From NCBI GenBank assembly GCA_031404155.1, contig JANNGZ010000022.1, positions 1 through 13,944 on the forward strand: a stretch of DNA of 13,944 nt, in the 5' to 3' direction. The notes under the pieces are model-generated. The model saw nothing but the letters and a program-made list of their open reading frames with translations. It did not search any database and was not told the origin of the DNA. A program made the translations under genes and the position numbers. Source of the DNA: JANNGZ01 sp031404155. GTDB lineage: Bacteria; Pseudomonadota; Gammaproteobacteria; Burkholderiales; Burkholderiaceae_C. Positions 6,980-13,944 of the stretch are shown in pieces; the stretch's first letter is position 1; every line of letters begins with the position of its first letter.

Positions 6980-6981
6980 AA

Positions 6982-8838
6982 ATGAGGCGCATCGAATCGG
7001 TCAACGACTTCGTCGTCAAGTTCGCCAACGTCAACGGCTCGGGCTCGGCGTCGGCGAACGAGCTGTTCGCCAAGGCCATCCTGCGCATGGGCGTGCCGGT
7101 GAGCCCGCGCAACATTTTCCCGAGCAACATCCAGGGCCTGCCCACCTGGTACGAGGTGCGGGTGAGCGAAAAGGGCTGGCTCGGTCGCCGCGGTGGCATC
7201 GACATGATGGTGGCGATGAACCCACAAACCTGGGCGCAGGACGTGGCCGAGTTGGAACCCGGCGGCTACCTCTTCTACGACAGCACGCGGCCGCTGCCAC
7301 CCGAGGCTTTCCGCGACGACCTGCATGTGCTCGCGATGCCGCTCACCGCGATCTGCAACGCCACCTACGAAGACGCGCGCCAACGCCAACTCTTCAAGAA
7401 CATCATGTACGTGGGTGCGCTGTCGATGCTGATGGACATCGAGCCGAAGGTCATCGAAGCGCTGTTCGCCGAGCAGTACAAGGGCAAAGAGCGCCTGCTC
7501 GACTCCAACGTGCGGGCGCTGCATGCCGGGCGCGAATTTGCGCGCGACCACCTGCCGCACCCGATCGGGCTGCGAGTCAAACCCAGCGACGCCGTCGGCC
7601 ACCGCATCTTCGTCGAAGGCAACGCGGCCACCGCGCTCGGCTGCGTGTACGGCGGCGCCACGGTCTGCGCCTGGTACCCGATCACGCCCAGCTCGTCGGT
7701 GGCCGAGGCGTTCCAGAGCTACTGCGCCAAGTACCGCGTCGATGCGCAAACCAAGGAAAACCGCTTTGCGATCGTGCAGGCCGAGGACGAGATCGCGTCG
7801 ATCGGCATCGTCACCGGCGCGGGCTGGAACGGTGCACGTGCGTTCACCGCCACCTCGGGCCCGGGGGTGAGCCTGATGACCGAGTTCATCGGCCTGGCCT
7901 ACTTTGCCGAGATCCCGGTGACCATCATCGACGTGCAGCGCGGCGGCCCCTCCACCGGCATGCCCACACGCACCCAGCAGGCCGACATCCTGAGCTGCGC
8001 CTATGCCTCGCATGGCGACACCAAACATGTGCTGCTGCTGCCCGAAGACCCGGGTGAATGTTTCGACCACGCCGCCGCCGCGCTCGACCTGGCCGACCGC
8101 CTGCAGACGCCGGTGTTCGTGCTGACCGACCTGGACATCGGCATGAACCAGCGCCTGTGCGCGCCCTTCGAATGGGACGCCGCGCGCGCTTATGACCGCG
8201 GCAAGGTGATGAGCGCCGCCGAGCTCGAAGCCGGCCGCGAATTCGGTCGCTACAAGGACGTCGACGGCGACGGCATCCCCTGGCGCACGCTGCCGGCCAC
8301 GCATGAGAGCAAGGGCGCGTACTTCACCCGCGGCACCACGCGGGACGAATACGCGCGCTACTCCGAGTCGGGCCCGCACTACATGGCCAATGTGCAGCGC
8401 CTGCTCAAGAAGTTCGCCACCGCGGCCACGCTGGTGCCGGCGCCGGTGTTCAAGGCCGCCGCGCGCAAGACGCGGCTGGGCGTTGCCTACTTCGGCTCTA
8501 CCTCGCCGGCGATGAGCGAGGCGCTCGAGGTGCTGGCCGAGTCGGGCATCCACCTCGACGCGATGCGCCTGCGCGCGTTCCCGTTCCCGGATTCGGTGGC
8601 CGAGTTCATCGCCGCGCACGACGAGGTGTTTGTGGTCGAGCAGAACCGCGACGCGCAGATGCGCACGCTGCTGGTCAACGAGCTCGAAATCGACCCGGCG
8701 AAGCTGGTCGCCACGCTGCACTTTGACGGCACGCCGATCACCGCGCGTTTCATCACCGCGGCGATCACCGGGCATGTGCACCGCGAGGTGAGCGCGCCGA
8801 GGCTACAGCGCACGCCGAAGAACGAGAGGGTGTCATGA
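6982..8838 (+). CDS. korA: 2-oxoacid:acceptor oxidoreductase subunit alpha (fused gamma-alpha, probable 2-oxoglutarate type)
   Basis: This 618-residue subunit fuses the gamma domain (about 1-190; FANVNGSGSASANELFAKAI at 14-33) to the alpha, pyrimidine-binding domain. The alpha landmarks are YPITPSSS (232-239), QAEDE (266-270), ATSGPGVSLM (290-299) and RGGPSTGMPTRTQQAD (320-335). Together with KorB it cleaves a 2-oxoacid with CoA to give acyl-CoA, CO2 and two low-potential electrons. The gamma-alpha fusion without its own ferredoxin domain fits the two-subunit Kor class, so electrons must exit through KorB and the neighbouring flavoprotein. Substrate is inferred as 2-oxoglutarate from operon make-up; another 2-oxoacid cannot be excluded. 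The ATG at 6982 is chosen over upstream in-frame codons because AGGGGG precedes it and the upstream part would overlap the korC-like gene with unrelated sequence. It overlaps korB by four bases (ATGA). Confidence 0.92.
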   Translation: MRRIESVNDFVVKFANVNGSGSASANELFAKAILRMGVPVSPRNIFPSNIQGLPTWYEVRVSEKGWLGRRGGIDMMVAMNPQTWAQDVAELEPGGYLFYDSTRPLPPEAFRDDLHVLAMPLTAICNATYEDARQRQLFKNIMYVGALSMLMDIEPKVIEALFAEQYKGKERLLDSNVRALHAGREFARDHLPHPIGLRVKPSDAVGHRIFVEGNAATALGCVYGGATVCAWYPITPSSSVAEAFQSYCAKYRVDAQTKENRFAIVQAEDEIASIGIVTGAGWNGARAFTATSGPGVSLMTEFIGLAYFAEIPVTIIDVQRGGPSTGMPTRTQQADILSCAYASHGDTKHVLLLPEDPGECFDHAAAALDLADRLQTPVFVLTDLDIGMNQRLCAPFEWDAARAYDRGKVMSAAELEAGREFGRYKDVDGDGIPWRTLPATHESKGAYFTRGTTRDEYARYSESGPHYMANVQRLLKKFATAATLVPAPVFKAAARKTRLGVAYFGSTSPAMSEALEVLAESGIHLDAMRLRAFPFPDSVAEFIAAHDEVFVVEQNRDAQMRTLLVNELEIDPAKLVATLHFDGTPITARFITAAITGHVHREVSAPRLQRTPKNERVS

Positions 8839-9902
8839 CCTACATCGCCAAGCCCCGCCTGCACCACCCGTCGCTCACCCCCAACAAGGTCGGCTACACG
8901 CGGCGCGACTACGAGGGCAAGGTTTCGACGCTGTGCGCCGGCTGCGGCCACGACTCGATCTCGGCGGCGATCGTGCAGGCCTGCTGGGAGCTCGACATCC
9001 AGCCGCACCGCGTGGCCAAGCTCTCGGGCATCGGCTGCTCGAGCAAGACGCCCGACTATTTCCTCGGCGCCAGCCACGGCTTCAACACGGTGCATGGCCG
9101 CATGCCTAGCGTGCTCACCGGTGCCAACCTGGCCAACCGCGAGCTGCTCTACCTCGGTGTCAGCGGCGACGGCGACTCCGCCTCGATCGGCCTCGGCCAG
9201 TTTGCGCACGCGATGCGGCGCGGCGTGAACATGGTCTACATCGTCGAGAACAACGGCGTGTATGGGCTCACCAAGGGCCAGTTCTCGGCCACCGCCGACC
9301 GCGGCTCCAAGGCCAAGAAGGGTTCGATCAACAACGACAGCCCGATCGACCTGATCGGCATCGCCTTGCAGCTCGGCGCGAGCTATGTGGCGCGCGGATT
9401 TTCGGGCGACAAGGACCAGCTGGTGCCGCTGATCAAGGGCGCGATCGCACACAACCTGGCGCGCCGCGGCGCGGCTTTTCTCGACGTCATCAGCCCCTGC
9501 GTCGCCTTCAACAACCACGACGGCAGCACCCGCTCCTACGACCATGTGCGCGCGCACAACGAGGCGCTGAACCGCATCGACTTCATCGACCTGGCCAAGG
9601 AAATCAAGGCCGCTGTCGGCCCCGGCGAAATCATCGACCTGCCGCAGGCCAACGGCAGCGTGATGCGCCTGCGCCAGCTCAACGCCGAGCACGACCCCAC
9701 CGACCGCGTCGCCGCATTGAACCTGGTGCAGGAACGCCAGGCCAAGGGCGAGGTGGTGACCGGGCTGCTCTACATCGAAAGCGACGCGAGCGACCTGCAC
9801 GAGGCGCTCGCCACCTGCGCGGCACCCTTGAACACGCTCGGCGAAGCGGCGCTGTGCCCGGGCGCGGACATGCTGGCGCAGATCAACGCGCGCTTGCGTT
9901 AG
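8835..9902 (+). CDS. korB: 2-oxoacid:acceptor oxidoreductase subunit beta, thiamine-diphosphate and 4Fe-4S binding
   Basis: This 355-residue catalytic beta subunit carries the complete thiamine-diphosphate/Mg motif: GDGDSASIG from residue 111 to 119, ending in ENNGVYGLTKGQ (138-149). The four cysteines expected for its single 4Fe-4S cluster are present at C34 and C37 (CAGCGH), C68 (GIGCSSK) and C222 (SPCVAFN). With KorA it oxidises the 2-oxoacid in the cytoplasm, or carboxylates acyl-CoA in reverse. Its ATG overlaps the korA stop as ATGA, a sign of translational coupling and fixed stoichiometry; GAGAGGG lies four bases ahead. Its TAG stop overlaps the TAA of the convergent dsbB gene, so the two transcripts must cross. 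No terminator hairpin is visible between them. Confidence 0.94.
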   Translation: MTYIAKPRLHHPSLTPNKVGYTRRDYEGKVSTLCAGCGHDSISAAIVQACWELDIQPHRVAKLSGIGCSSKTPDYFLGASHGFNTVHGRMPSVLTGANLANRELLYLGVSGDGDSASIGLGQFAHAMRRGVNMVYIVENNGVYGLTKGQFSATADRGSKAKKGSINNDSPIDLIGIALQLGASYVARGFSGDKDQLVPLIKGAIAHNLARRGAAFLDVISPCVAFNNHDGSTRSYDHVRAHNEALNRIDFIDLAKEIKAAVGPGEIIDLPQANGSVMRLRQLNAEHDPTDRVAALNLVQERQAKGEVVTGLLYIESDASDLHEALATCAAPLNTLGEAALCPGADMLAQINARLR

Positions 9903-10387
9903 CGCGGGGATCGCGCAGCGCGAGGGCGCGTGAAGGCGATGCCGGCGAGCAGCGCCAGCACGGTGAAGAGCAGCAGGCTCCAGAACGCGTAGGGCACGCC
10001 GAGCAGGTTCACCGCCGCGTCGGCGCACGACGCGCGGGCCTGGAAGATTTCGGGCAACAAGCCGTCCAGGCCGATGCCGCTGACGATGCGGTCGGCGAGT
10101 GTGAGATTGCACGAGCTCGACGACGCGGCGACGAAGTGCTGCCAGAGCGCAGCGGCGATGCCGCAGCCGGCGAGGACGAGCACAACGACCGCGGTGGCGC
10201 GGCGCGCTGAGTCGCCTTGAAATGCGAGGCCCACCAGCCCTACGCCGCCGATCAACACGAACAACAGCCGCTGCAGGATGCACCAGGGGCAGGGCTGCAT
10301 ACCGAAGCGGTGCTGCGACAGCAGCGCCGCGCCTACCGCCGCAAAGGCGAGCAACGCAACGAGGCCGAGCAGGCGCTGCGAACTCAC
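9899..10387 (-). CDS. dsbB: Disulfide bond formation protein B (quinone-linked DsbA oxidase)
   Basis: This 162-residue inner-membrane protein reoxidises periplasmic DsbA and passes electrons to quinone. Four hydrophobic segments are evident at about 5-23, 40-57, 64-83 and 131-153. The first periplasmic cysteine pair is C33-P-W-C36, with the quinone-site Arg at residue 40 (CPWCILQR). The second pair is C93 and C121 in the long periplasmic loop. This matches E. coli DsbB (C41/C44, R48, C104/C130) with slightly shorter spacing. It starts with GTG at 10387-10385; the next Met is residue 30, inside conserved sequence. The GTG overlaps the upstream RidA stop as GTGA, implying translational coupling. 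The 3' end overlaps korB by four bases, tail to tail. Confidence 0.95.
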   Translation of the reverse strand: MSSQRLLGLVALLAFAAVGAALLSQHRFGMQPCPWCILQRLLFVLIGGVGLVGLAFQGDSARRATAVVVLVLAGCGIAAALWQHFVAASSSSCNLTLADRIVSGIGLDGLLPEIFQARASCADAAVNLLGVPYAFWSLLLFTVLALLAGIAFTRPRAARSPR

Positions 10388-10878
10388 GAATTCTGGAGCC
10401 TCGTGTCGGCGTTCAACTCGGCAATCAACTCGATCTCGACGCAGGCGCCGAGCGGTATCTGCGCCACGCCGAAGGCGCTGCGTGCATGGGCGCCGGCGTC
10501 GCCGAACACCTGGCCGAAAAGCTCCGACGCGCCGTTGGCGACCAGGTGCTGCTCGGTGAAGGTGGGTGTGCTGTTCACCAGGCTCATCAGCTTGACGATG
10601 CGCGCCACGCGGTTCAGGTCGCCGCAGGCCGCGTGCAGGGTGCCGATGAGTTCGATCGCGATGGCGCGCGCCGCGGCCTTGCCTTCTTCGGTGTTCATCG
10701 TCAAGCCGAGTTGGCCGACCCAGGGTTTGCCGTCGCGTTTGGCGATATGGCCCGAGACGAACACCAAGTTGCCGCTGCGCACAAAGGGCAGGTAGGCCGC
10801 CGCTGGCACGGCTACCGGGGGCATCGTGATGCCGAGGGATTTGAGGCGGTCGTAGACCGAGGGGGCGTGGCTTGTCAT
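10384..10878 (-). CDS. RidA-family (YjgF/YER057c/UK114) protein, long subfamily
   Basis: This 164-residue protein is longer than the classical RidA of about 128 residues. It begins SVYDRLKSLGI and continues with FVRSGNLVFVSGHIAKRDG (32-50). The C-terminal signature is RSAFGVAQIPLGACVEIE (133-150), with Arg133 in the position of the RidA catalytic Arg that binds the carboxylate of 2-aminoacrylate or related imines. Imine deaminase activity is therefore possible, but members of the longer subfamilies often differ in substrate. ATG 10878-10876 is chosen because AGGA lies seven bases upstream and homology starts soon after. The open frame continues upstream only into Arg/Pro-rich sequence antisense to comEC. 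It is the first gene of a two-gene unit with dsbB. Confidence 0.9.
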   Translation of the reverse strand: MTSHAPSVYDRLKSLGITMPPVAVPAAAYLPFVRSGNLVFVSGHIAKRDGKPWVGQLGLTMNTEEGKAAARAIAIELIGTLHAACGDLNRVARIVKLMSLVNSTPTFTEQHLVANGASELFGQVFGDAGAHARSAFGVAQIPLGACVEIELIAELNADTRLQNS

Positions 10879-10894
10879 CGGGGGTTCCTGGGCC

Positions 10895-10922
10895 TTGGGA
10901 AGGTGCCGAGGAATCCTACACT
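10895..10922 (+). promoter_or_regulatory. Candidate comEC promoter, possibly giving a leaderless mRNA
   Basis: TTGGGA (10895-10900) and TACACT (10917-10922) are spaced by 16 bases, each matching 4 of 6 consensus positions. Transcription would begin about seven bases after the -10, at or next to the A of the comEC ATG (10929). The only purine-rich SD-like sequence, GAGGA near 10909, lies 15 or more bases from the ATG, too far for normal use. The divergent ridA start at 10878 leaves only 50 bases for both control regions. Confidence 0.35.
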
Positions 10923-10928
10923 GCACTG

Positions 10929-13559
10929 ATGGGAGTGCGCGCCGACACCGGCTTGCGGCTGGCCGCGCTGGCGCTCGGCTGGCTGTTCGGCACTGCGTTG
11001 CAGTTGCAGCAAGAGGCGTTGTGGGGCTGGGGCGCCTACGCGGTGCTCGCCGTGTTCGCGCTGTTGCTGGTTGCTGGCCTGGGCACGCGGGCCTTCGCTT
11101 TGCGATACGCGACCTCGGCGTCGCCGGCGTCAGCGTTCGCGGCTCCGATGGATACACCGGCACCGTCACCGGCCGCAATTGCGGCCGCGACACCGGCCGC
11201 GCGACACGCCGCACGGGGGTCGGCGCAGCGCTTCGGCGCAGCGCTCGCGGCCATCGCGCTGGCCGCGTTTTCACTCGCCGGGCTGCGTGCCCATGCGCGC
11301 CTGGCCGAAACGCTGCCGGCGCATCTGCAAGGGCAGGATCTGGTGCTCACCGGCGTGGTGGCGCAGCTGCCGCGCATCGTGCCTGAGGGCACACGATTTC
11401 TGTTCGAGGTGGAGTCGGCCACCCATGCCGGGCGCGCGGTGCAACTGCCGCAACTCGTCTCTCTGGGCTGGACCCGCGGCTGGAACGACGACCTGCTGAT
11501 GGCCGGCCCGCAGGCCGAGCTGCGGGCCGGCCAGCGCTGGCGCTTCACCGCGCGCCTGCGGCCGCCGCACGGGCTGATGAACCCGCAGGGGTTCGACATC
11601 GAGCTGTGGCTGTTCGAGCAGGGCATTCGCGCCACCGGCTCGGTGCGCTCGACGCCCACGGCCGTTGCGCAGCGGCTGCACGACGCGGCCGGCTACCCGG
11701 TGGAGCGGTTGCGGCAATCGGTGCGCGACGCGATCTTCCTGCGCGTGGGCGATGCACGCGCCGCCGGTGTGCTCGCCGCCCTGGCGGTGGGCGACCAGTC
11801 GGCGATCGAGCGCGCCGACTGGGACCTGTATCGCAACACCGGCATCGCGCACCTGATGAGCATCAGCGGCCTGCACGTGACCATGTTCGCTTGGCTCGCC
11901 GGTGCGCTGGTGGGTCTGGCGTGGCGGCGCTCCGAACGCCTGATGTTGATGTTGCCGGCTCAGCGCGCGGCACGCTGGGGCGGCCTGCTCGCGGCCACCG
12001 CTTACGCGCTGCTCGCGGGCTGGGGCGTGCCGGCGCAGCGCACTGTGTGGATGCTGGCCACCGCCGCGCTCCTCGTCACCTTCGGCCTGCGCTGGCCCTG
12101 GCTGCTGGTGCTCGCTGCCGCGGCGGTGGTGGTGAGCGCGCTCGACCCCTGGGCCTTGCTCCAGCCCGGCTTCTGGCTCTCGTTCGTGGCAGTGGGCTTG
12201 TTGATGGCGTCGGAGCCGGCGACACCGCCGTCGCCGGCAGCCTCGATGGAGCTGCCACGCAGCGCAGTTTCGCGCTGGCTGCAAGGCCGCCTCGCCGCGC
12301 ATCCGCCGCTCGCACGTTTGGCCAGCGCCGCGAAGCTCGGCCTGCGCACCCAGGTGATCGCCACGCTCGGCCTCACCCCGCTGACGCTGGTGTTCTTTCA
12401 GCAGGTGTCGGTGGTCGGTTTCATCGCCAACCTGATCGCGATCCCGCTGGTGACGCTGCTGGTGACGCCGCTGGCCTTGCTCGGTGTGCTGCTGCCGCTT
12501 CTTTGGAGCGCCGGTGCCGCGCTGGTCAAGGGGCTTGGCGCTTCGCTCGCGCTGCTGGCCGGTGTGCCGGGCGCGGTGTGGTCGGCCGCTGCCGCGCCGC
12601 TCTGGGCGCAAGCCGCCGGCCTGCTCGCCGGGCTGCTGGTGATTGCGCCGCTACCGTGGCGGGTGCGCCTGCTGGCGCTGCCGCTGGTGCTGCCGCTGCT
12701 CGCGCCGGTGGTGCCGCGGCCGGCCGAAGGCAGGTTCGAGGTCGTCGCTGCCGATGTCGGCCAGGGCAGCGCGGTGCTGCTGCGCACCGCCAAGCACCTG
12801 CTGGTCTACGACACCGGGCCGGCGTATTCGCGCGAGCGCGACGCGGGTGAGCGGGTGCTGCTGCCGCTGCTGCGCGCGCGCGGCGAGCCGCGCATCGACC
12901 TGCTGATGCTGACCCACCGCGACATCGATCACGTGGGCGGCGCCGCCGCGCTGATGGCCGCGCTGCCGGTGGCGCTGCTGAGCAGCTCGCTCGACGTTTC
13001 ACACCCGTTGCGCGGCAGCGGTGTCGACCACCGCCGCTGCGACGCCGGCCAGCGCTGGCGTTGGGACGGCGTGGACTTCGAGGTGCTGCATCCCGCCGCG
13101 GCCGACCATGAACGCACGCTCAAACCCAACGCGGTGAGCTGTGTGCTGCGGGTGCAGGACGCCCAAGGTGCGAGCCTGCTGCTCAGCGGCGACATCGAAG
13201 CCGAGCAGGAGCGCGCGCTGGTCGAATCGCACGGTGTCCGCCTGAAGAGCGACCTGCTGCTGGTGCCGCACCATGGCAGCAAGACTTCGTCCACCGAGGC
13301 CTTCCTGGACATGGTGCAACCGCGTGCGGCCATCGTGCAGGCCGGCTTTCGCAGCCGCTTCGGCCACCCGGCGCCGCCGGTGCTCGAGCGCTATGCGGCG
13401 CGCGGCATCACGCTGGTCCGCAGCGACGAATGTGGTGCCTTCAGCTGGCACAGCGGGCACGAACGGCCGGCGGCGTCGAAGCGAGAGCAAGAGCCGGTCT
13501 GCGAGCGCGAGCGGCGGCGGCGCTATTGGCATCATCGCGCCACCACGCCGCTGCCTTGA
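10929..13559 (+). CDS. comEC: ComEC/Rec2 family DNA-uptake channel protein
   Basis: This 876-residue polytopic inner-membrane protein carries single-stranded transforming DNA into the cytoplasm. Two N-terminal hydrophobic segments (8-25 and 36-51) and an Ala/Pro-rich linker (61-98) come first, followed by a soluble OB-like region (about 130-245). The Competence domain starts at 276 with the hallmarks GVLAALAVGDQSAIERADW and GIAHLMSISGLHVTMF (305-320), then many membrane segments to about 595. The C-terminus is a metallo-beta-lactamase-like domain: DVGQGSA (609-615), metal motif HRDIDH (663-668), SGDIE (753-757) and PHHGS (780-784). All key residues are present, so the nuclease-like domain may be active. 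ATG 10929 is preferred to the in-frame GTG at 10872, which would overlap the ridA start. The tail after about 843 is a basic Arg/His-rich extension. No other competence gene is in the window. Confidence 0.94.
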   Translation: MGVRADTGLRLAALALGWLFGTALQLQQEALWGWGAYAVLAVFALLLVAGLGTRAFALRYATSASPASAFAAPMDTPAPSPAAIAAATPAARHAARGSAQRFGAALAAIALAAFSLAGLRAHARLAETLPAHLQGQDLVLTGVVAQLPRIVPEGTRFLFEVESATHAGRAVQLPQLVSLGWTRGWNDDLLMAGPQAELRAGQRWRFTARLRPPHGLMNPQGFDIELWLFEQGIRATGSVRSTPTAVAQRLHDAAGYPVERLRQSVRDAIFLRVGDARAAGVLAALAVGDQSAIERADWDLYRNTGIAHLMSISGLHVTMFAWLAGALVGLAWRRSERLMLMLPAQRAARWGGLLAATAYALLAGWGVPAQRTVWMLATAALLVTFGLRWPWLLVLAAAAVVVSALDPWALLQPGFWLSFVAVGLLMASEPATPPSPAASMELPRSAVSRWLQGRLAAHPPLARLASAAKLGLRTQVIATLGLTPLTLVFFQQVSVVGFIANLIAIPLVTLLVTPLALLGVLLPLLWSAGAALVKGLGASLALLAGVPGAVWSAAAAPLWAQAAGLLAGLLVIAPLPWRVRLLALPLVLPLLAPVVPRPAEGRFEVVAADVGQGSAVLLRTAKHLLVYDTGPAYSRERDAGERVLLPLLRARGEPRIDLLMLTHRDIDHVGGAAALMAALPVALLSSSLDVSHPLRGSGVDHRRCDAGQRWRWDGVDFEVLHPAAADHERTLKPNAVSCVLRVQDAQGASLLLSGDIEAEQERALVESHGVRLKSDLLLVPHHGSKTSSTEAFLDMVQPRAAIVQAGFRSRFGHPAPPVLERYAARGITLVRSDECGAFSWHSGHERPAASKREQEPVCERERRRRYWHHRATTPLP
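11170..11187. repeat. Perfect 18-bp palindrome inside comEC
   Basis: CGGCCGCAATTGCGGCCG reads identically on both strands. It lies in the DNA coding for the Ala/Pro-rich linker of ComEC, where sequence constraint is weak. It may be chance in Ala-rich codons or a protein-binding site; no other copy was noticed. Confidence 0.6.
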
Positions 13560-13653
13560 TCCGGCGTGCGCCGTCCAGCGATTGCGGTGCATCGCGCCGA
13601 TGCGTCGGGCCGACCCAATTGCGCCCAAGTAAACCGCACGGCATCATCCGGCC

Positions 13654-13944
13654 ATGAGCCATGGCTTCGGCATCGAGGTACCGCACCCCCATGGCGACAC
13701 GCCTCACCGCAGGCCCTCGCGCTACCTCGTGGTCATCGACTCGGGCGGTTTCATGCTGGCGCGGCTGTTCCTCGAGAGCCGCGAGCAGGTGTCGGAGTTC
13801 GATGCCGGCACCGAAGAGGTCGCCGTGATGACCCTGGGGCTCCAGGCCGAACAATCCGCCGGCGGCCCCGAGTGGGACCGCGCCCTCGAAGGCCACAGCG
13901 CCGCCGAACGCGCCGCGGCGGATGTCTATACGCTGGACGTGTAG
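13654..13944 (+). CDS. Conserved-looking hypothetical protein, 96 residues
   Basis: I do not recognise a named domain. The protein is acidic and soluble-looking. After an N-terminal His/Pro-rich stretch (GIEVPHPHGDTPHRRPSR) comes a short hydrophobic strand and helix (YLVVIDSGGFMLARLFLESR), then an acidic Glu/Ala-rich tail ending VYTLDV. There is no signal peptide, no membrane segment and no cysteine. The ATG at 13654 lacks a clear Shine-Dalgarno sequence. The frame has codon choice like its neighbours and ends with TAG at the last base of the window. It lies 94 bases after comEC on the same strand; the gap shows no terminator or strong promoter, so co-transcription is possible. Function unknown. 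Confidence 0.65.
   Translation: MSHGFGIEVPHPHGDTPHRRPSRYLVVIDSGGFMLARLFLESREQVSEFDAGTEEVAVMTLGLQAEQSAGGPEWDRALEGHSAAERAAADVYTLDV

Noticed and set aside
6841..6981. Upstream extension of korA to 6841
   Set aside because: The extra 47 residues overlap the korC-like gene and the palindromic repeat, lack similarity to the family, and the ATG at 6982 has its own ribosome binding site.
6688..8781. 697-codon minus-strand open frame opposite korA
   Set aside because: It is a mirror of a strongly conserved coding sequence, with skewed composition and no motif.
8487..10283. 598-codon minus-strand open frame opposite korB and running through dsbB
   Set aside because: It overlaps two well-supported genes in other frames and shows no domain.
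10872..10928. GTG at 10872 as the comEC start
   Set aside because: It overlaps the ridA start codon, has no Shine-Dalgarno sequence and adds non-family residues before the first hydrophobic segment.
11271..12611. 446-codon minus-strand open frame opposite comEC
   Set aside because: It is antisense to the conserved Competence domain, with extreme Gln/Arg/His composition.
1..13944. tRNA, rRNA, CRISPR array, insertion sequence or prophage
   Set aside because: No cloverleaf-like sequence, regularly spaced repeats, transposase motifs or phage genes were seen when reading through the window.

Overview
The window is a piece of a high-GC bacterial chromosome. Its features point to a betaproteobacterium of the order Burkholderiales, in the Leptothrix/Rubrivivax/Rhizobacter neighbourhood. 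These are a Bug-type solute receptor, a ParC with betaproteobacterial character, a PEP-CTERM protein, a three-gene 2-oxoacid oxidoreductase operon, and short GC-rich palindromic repeats. The genus is inferred; no marker gene here fixes it. Nothing resembles a phage, an insertion sequence or a CRISPR array, and no tRNA or rRNA gene was seen.

Layout. From 1 to 812 (minus strand, cut by the window edge) lies a Tat-signal Bug receptor. From 813 to 1392 no convincing gene is seen; this stretch may hold the debris of a small membrane-protein gene. Then come parC (topoisomerase IV subunit A, 1393-3705), a small cupin (3777-4061), and an exported CHRD-domain protein with a PEP-CTERM sorting tail (4248-4790) that ends in a clear rho-independent terminator.

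The most interesting part is 4989-9902. It is a tight operon encoding an FAD/NADPH/iron-sulfur oxidoreductase (KorC-like), a fused gamma-alpha subunit (KorA) and a thiamine-diphosphate beta subunit (KorB) of a 2-oxoacid:acceptor oxidoreductase, most likely 2-oxoglutarate:NADP+ oxidoreductase. KorB should hold thiamine diphosphate and one 4Fe-4S cluster, KorA binds the oxoacid and CoA, and the KorC-like flavoprotein links the iron-sulfur chain to NADP(H). Two copies of a ~67-bp palindromic repeat sit inside this operon. One is read through in frame within the korC-like gene, where it adds about 28 residues. The other forms the spacer before korA and supplies its Shine-Dalgarno sequence.

Convergent to korB, sharing its stop codon bases, is a minus-strand pair: a RidA-family gene followed by dsbB through a GTGA overlap. 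Divergent from ridA is comEC (DNA-uptake channel, 10929-13559), whose best promoter match would give a leaderless mRNA. A 96-residue protein of unknown function (13654-13944) ends exactly at the window edge.
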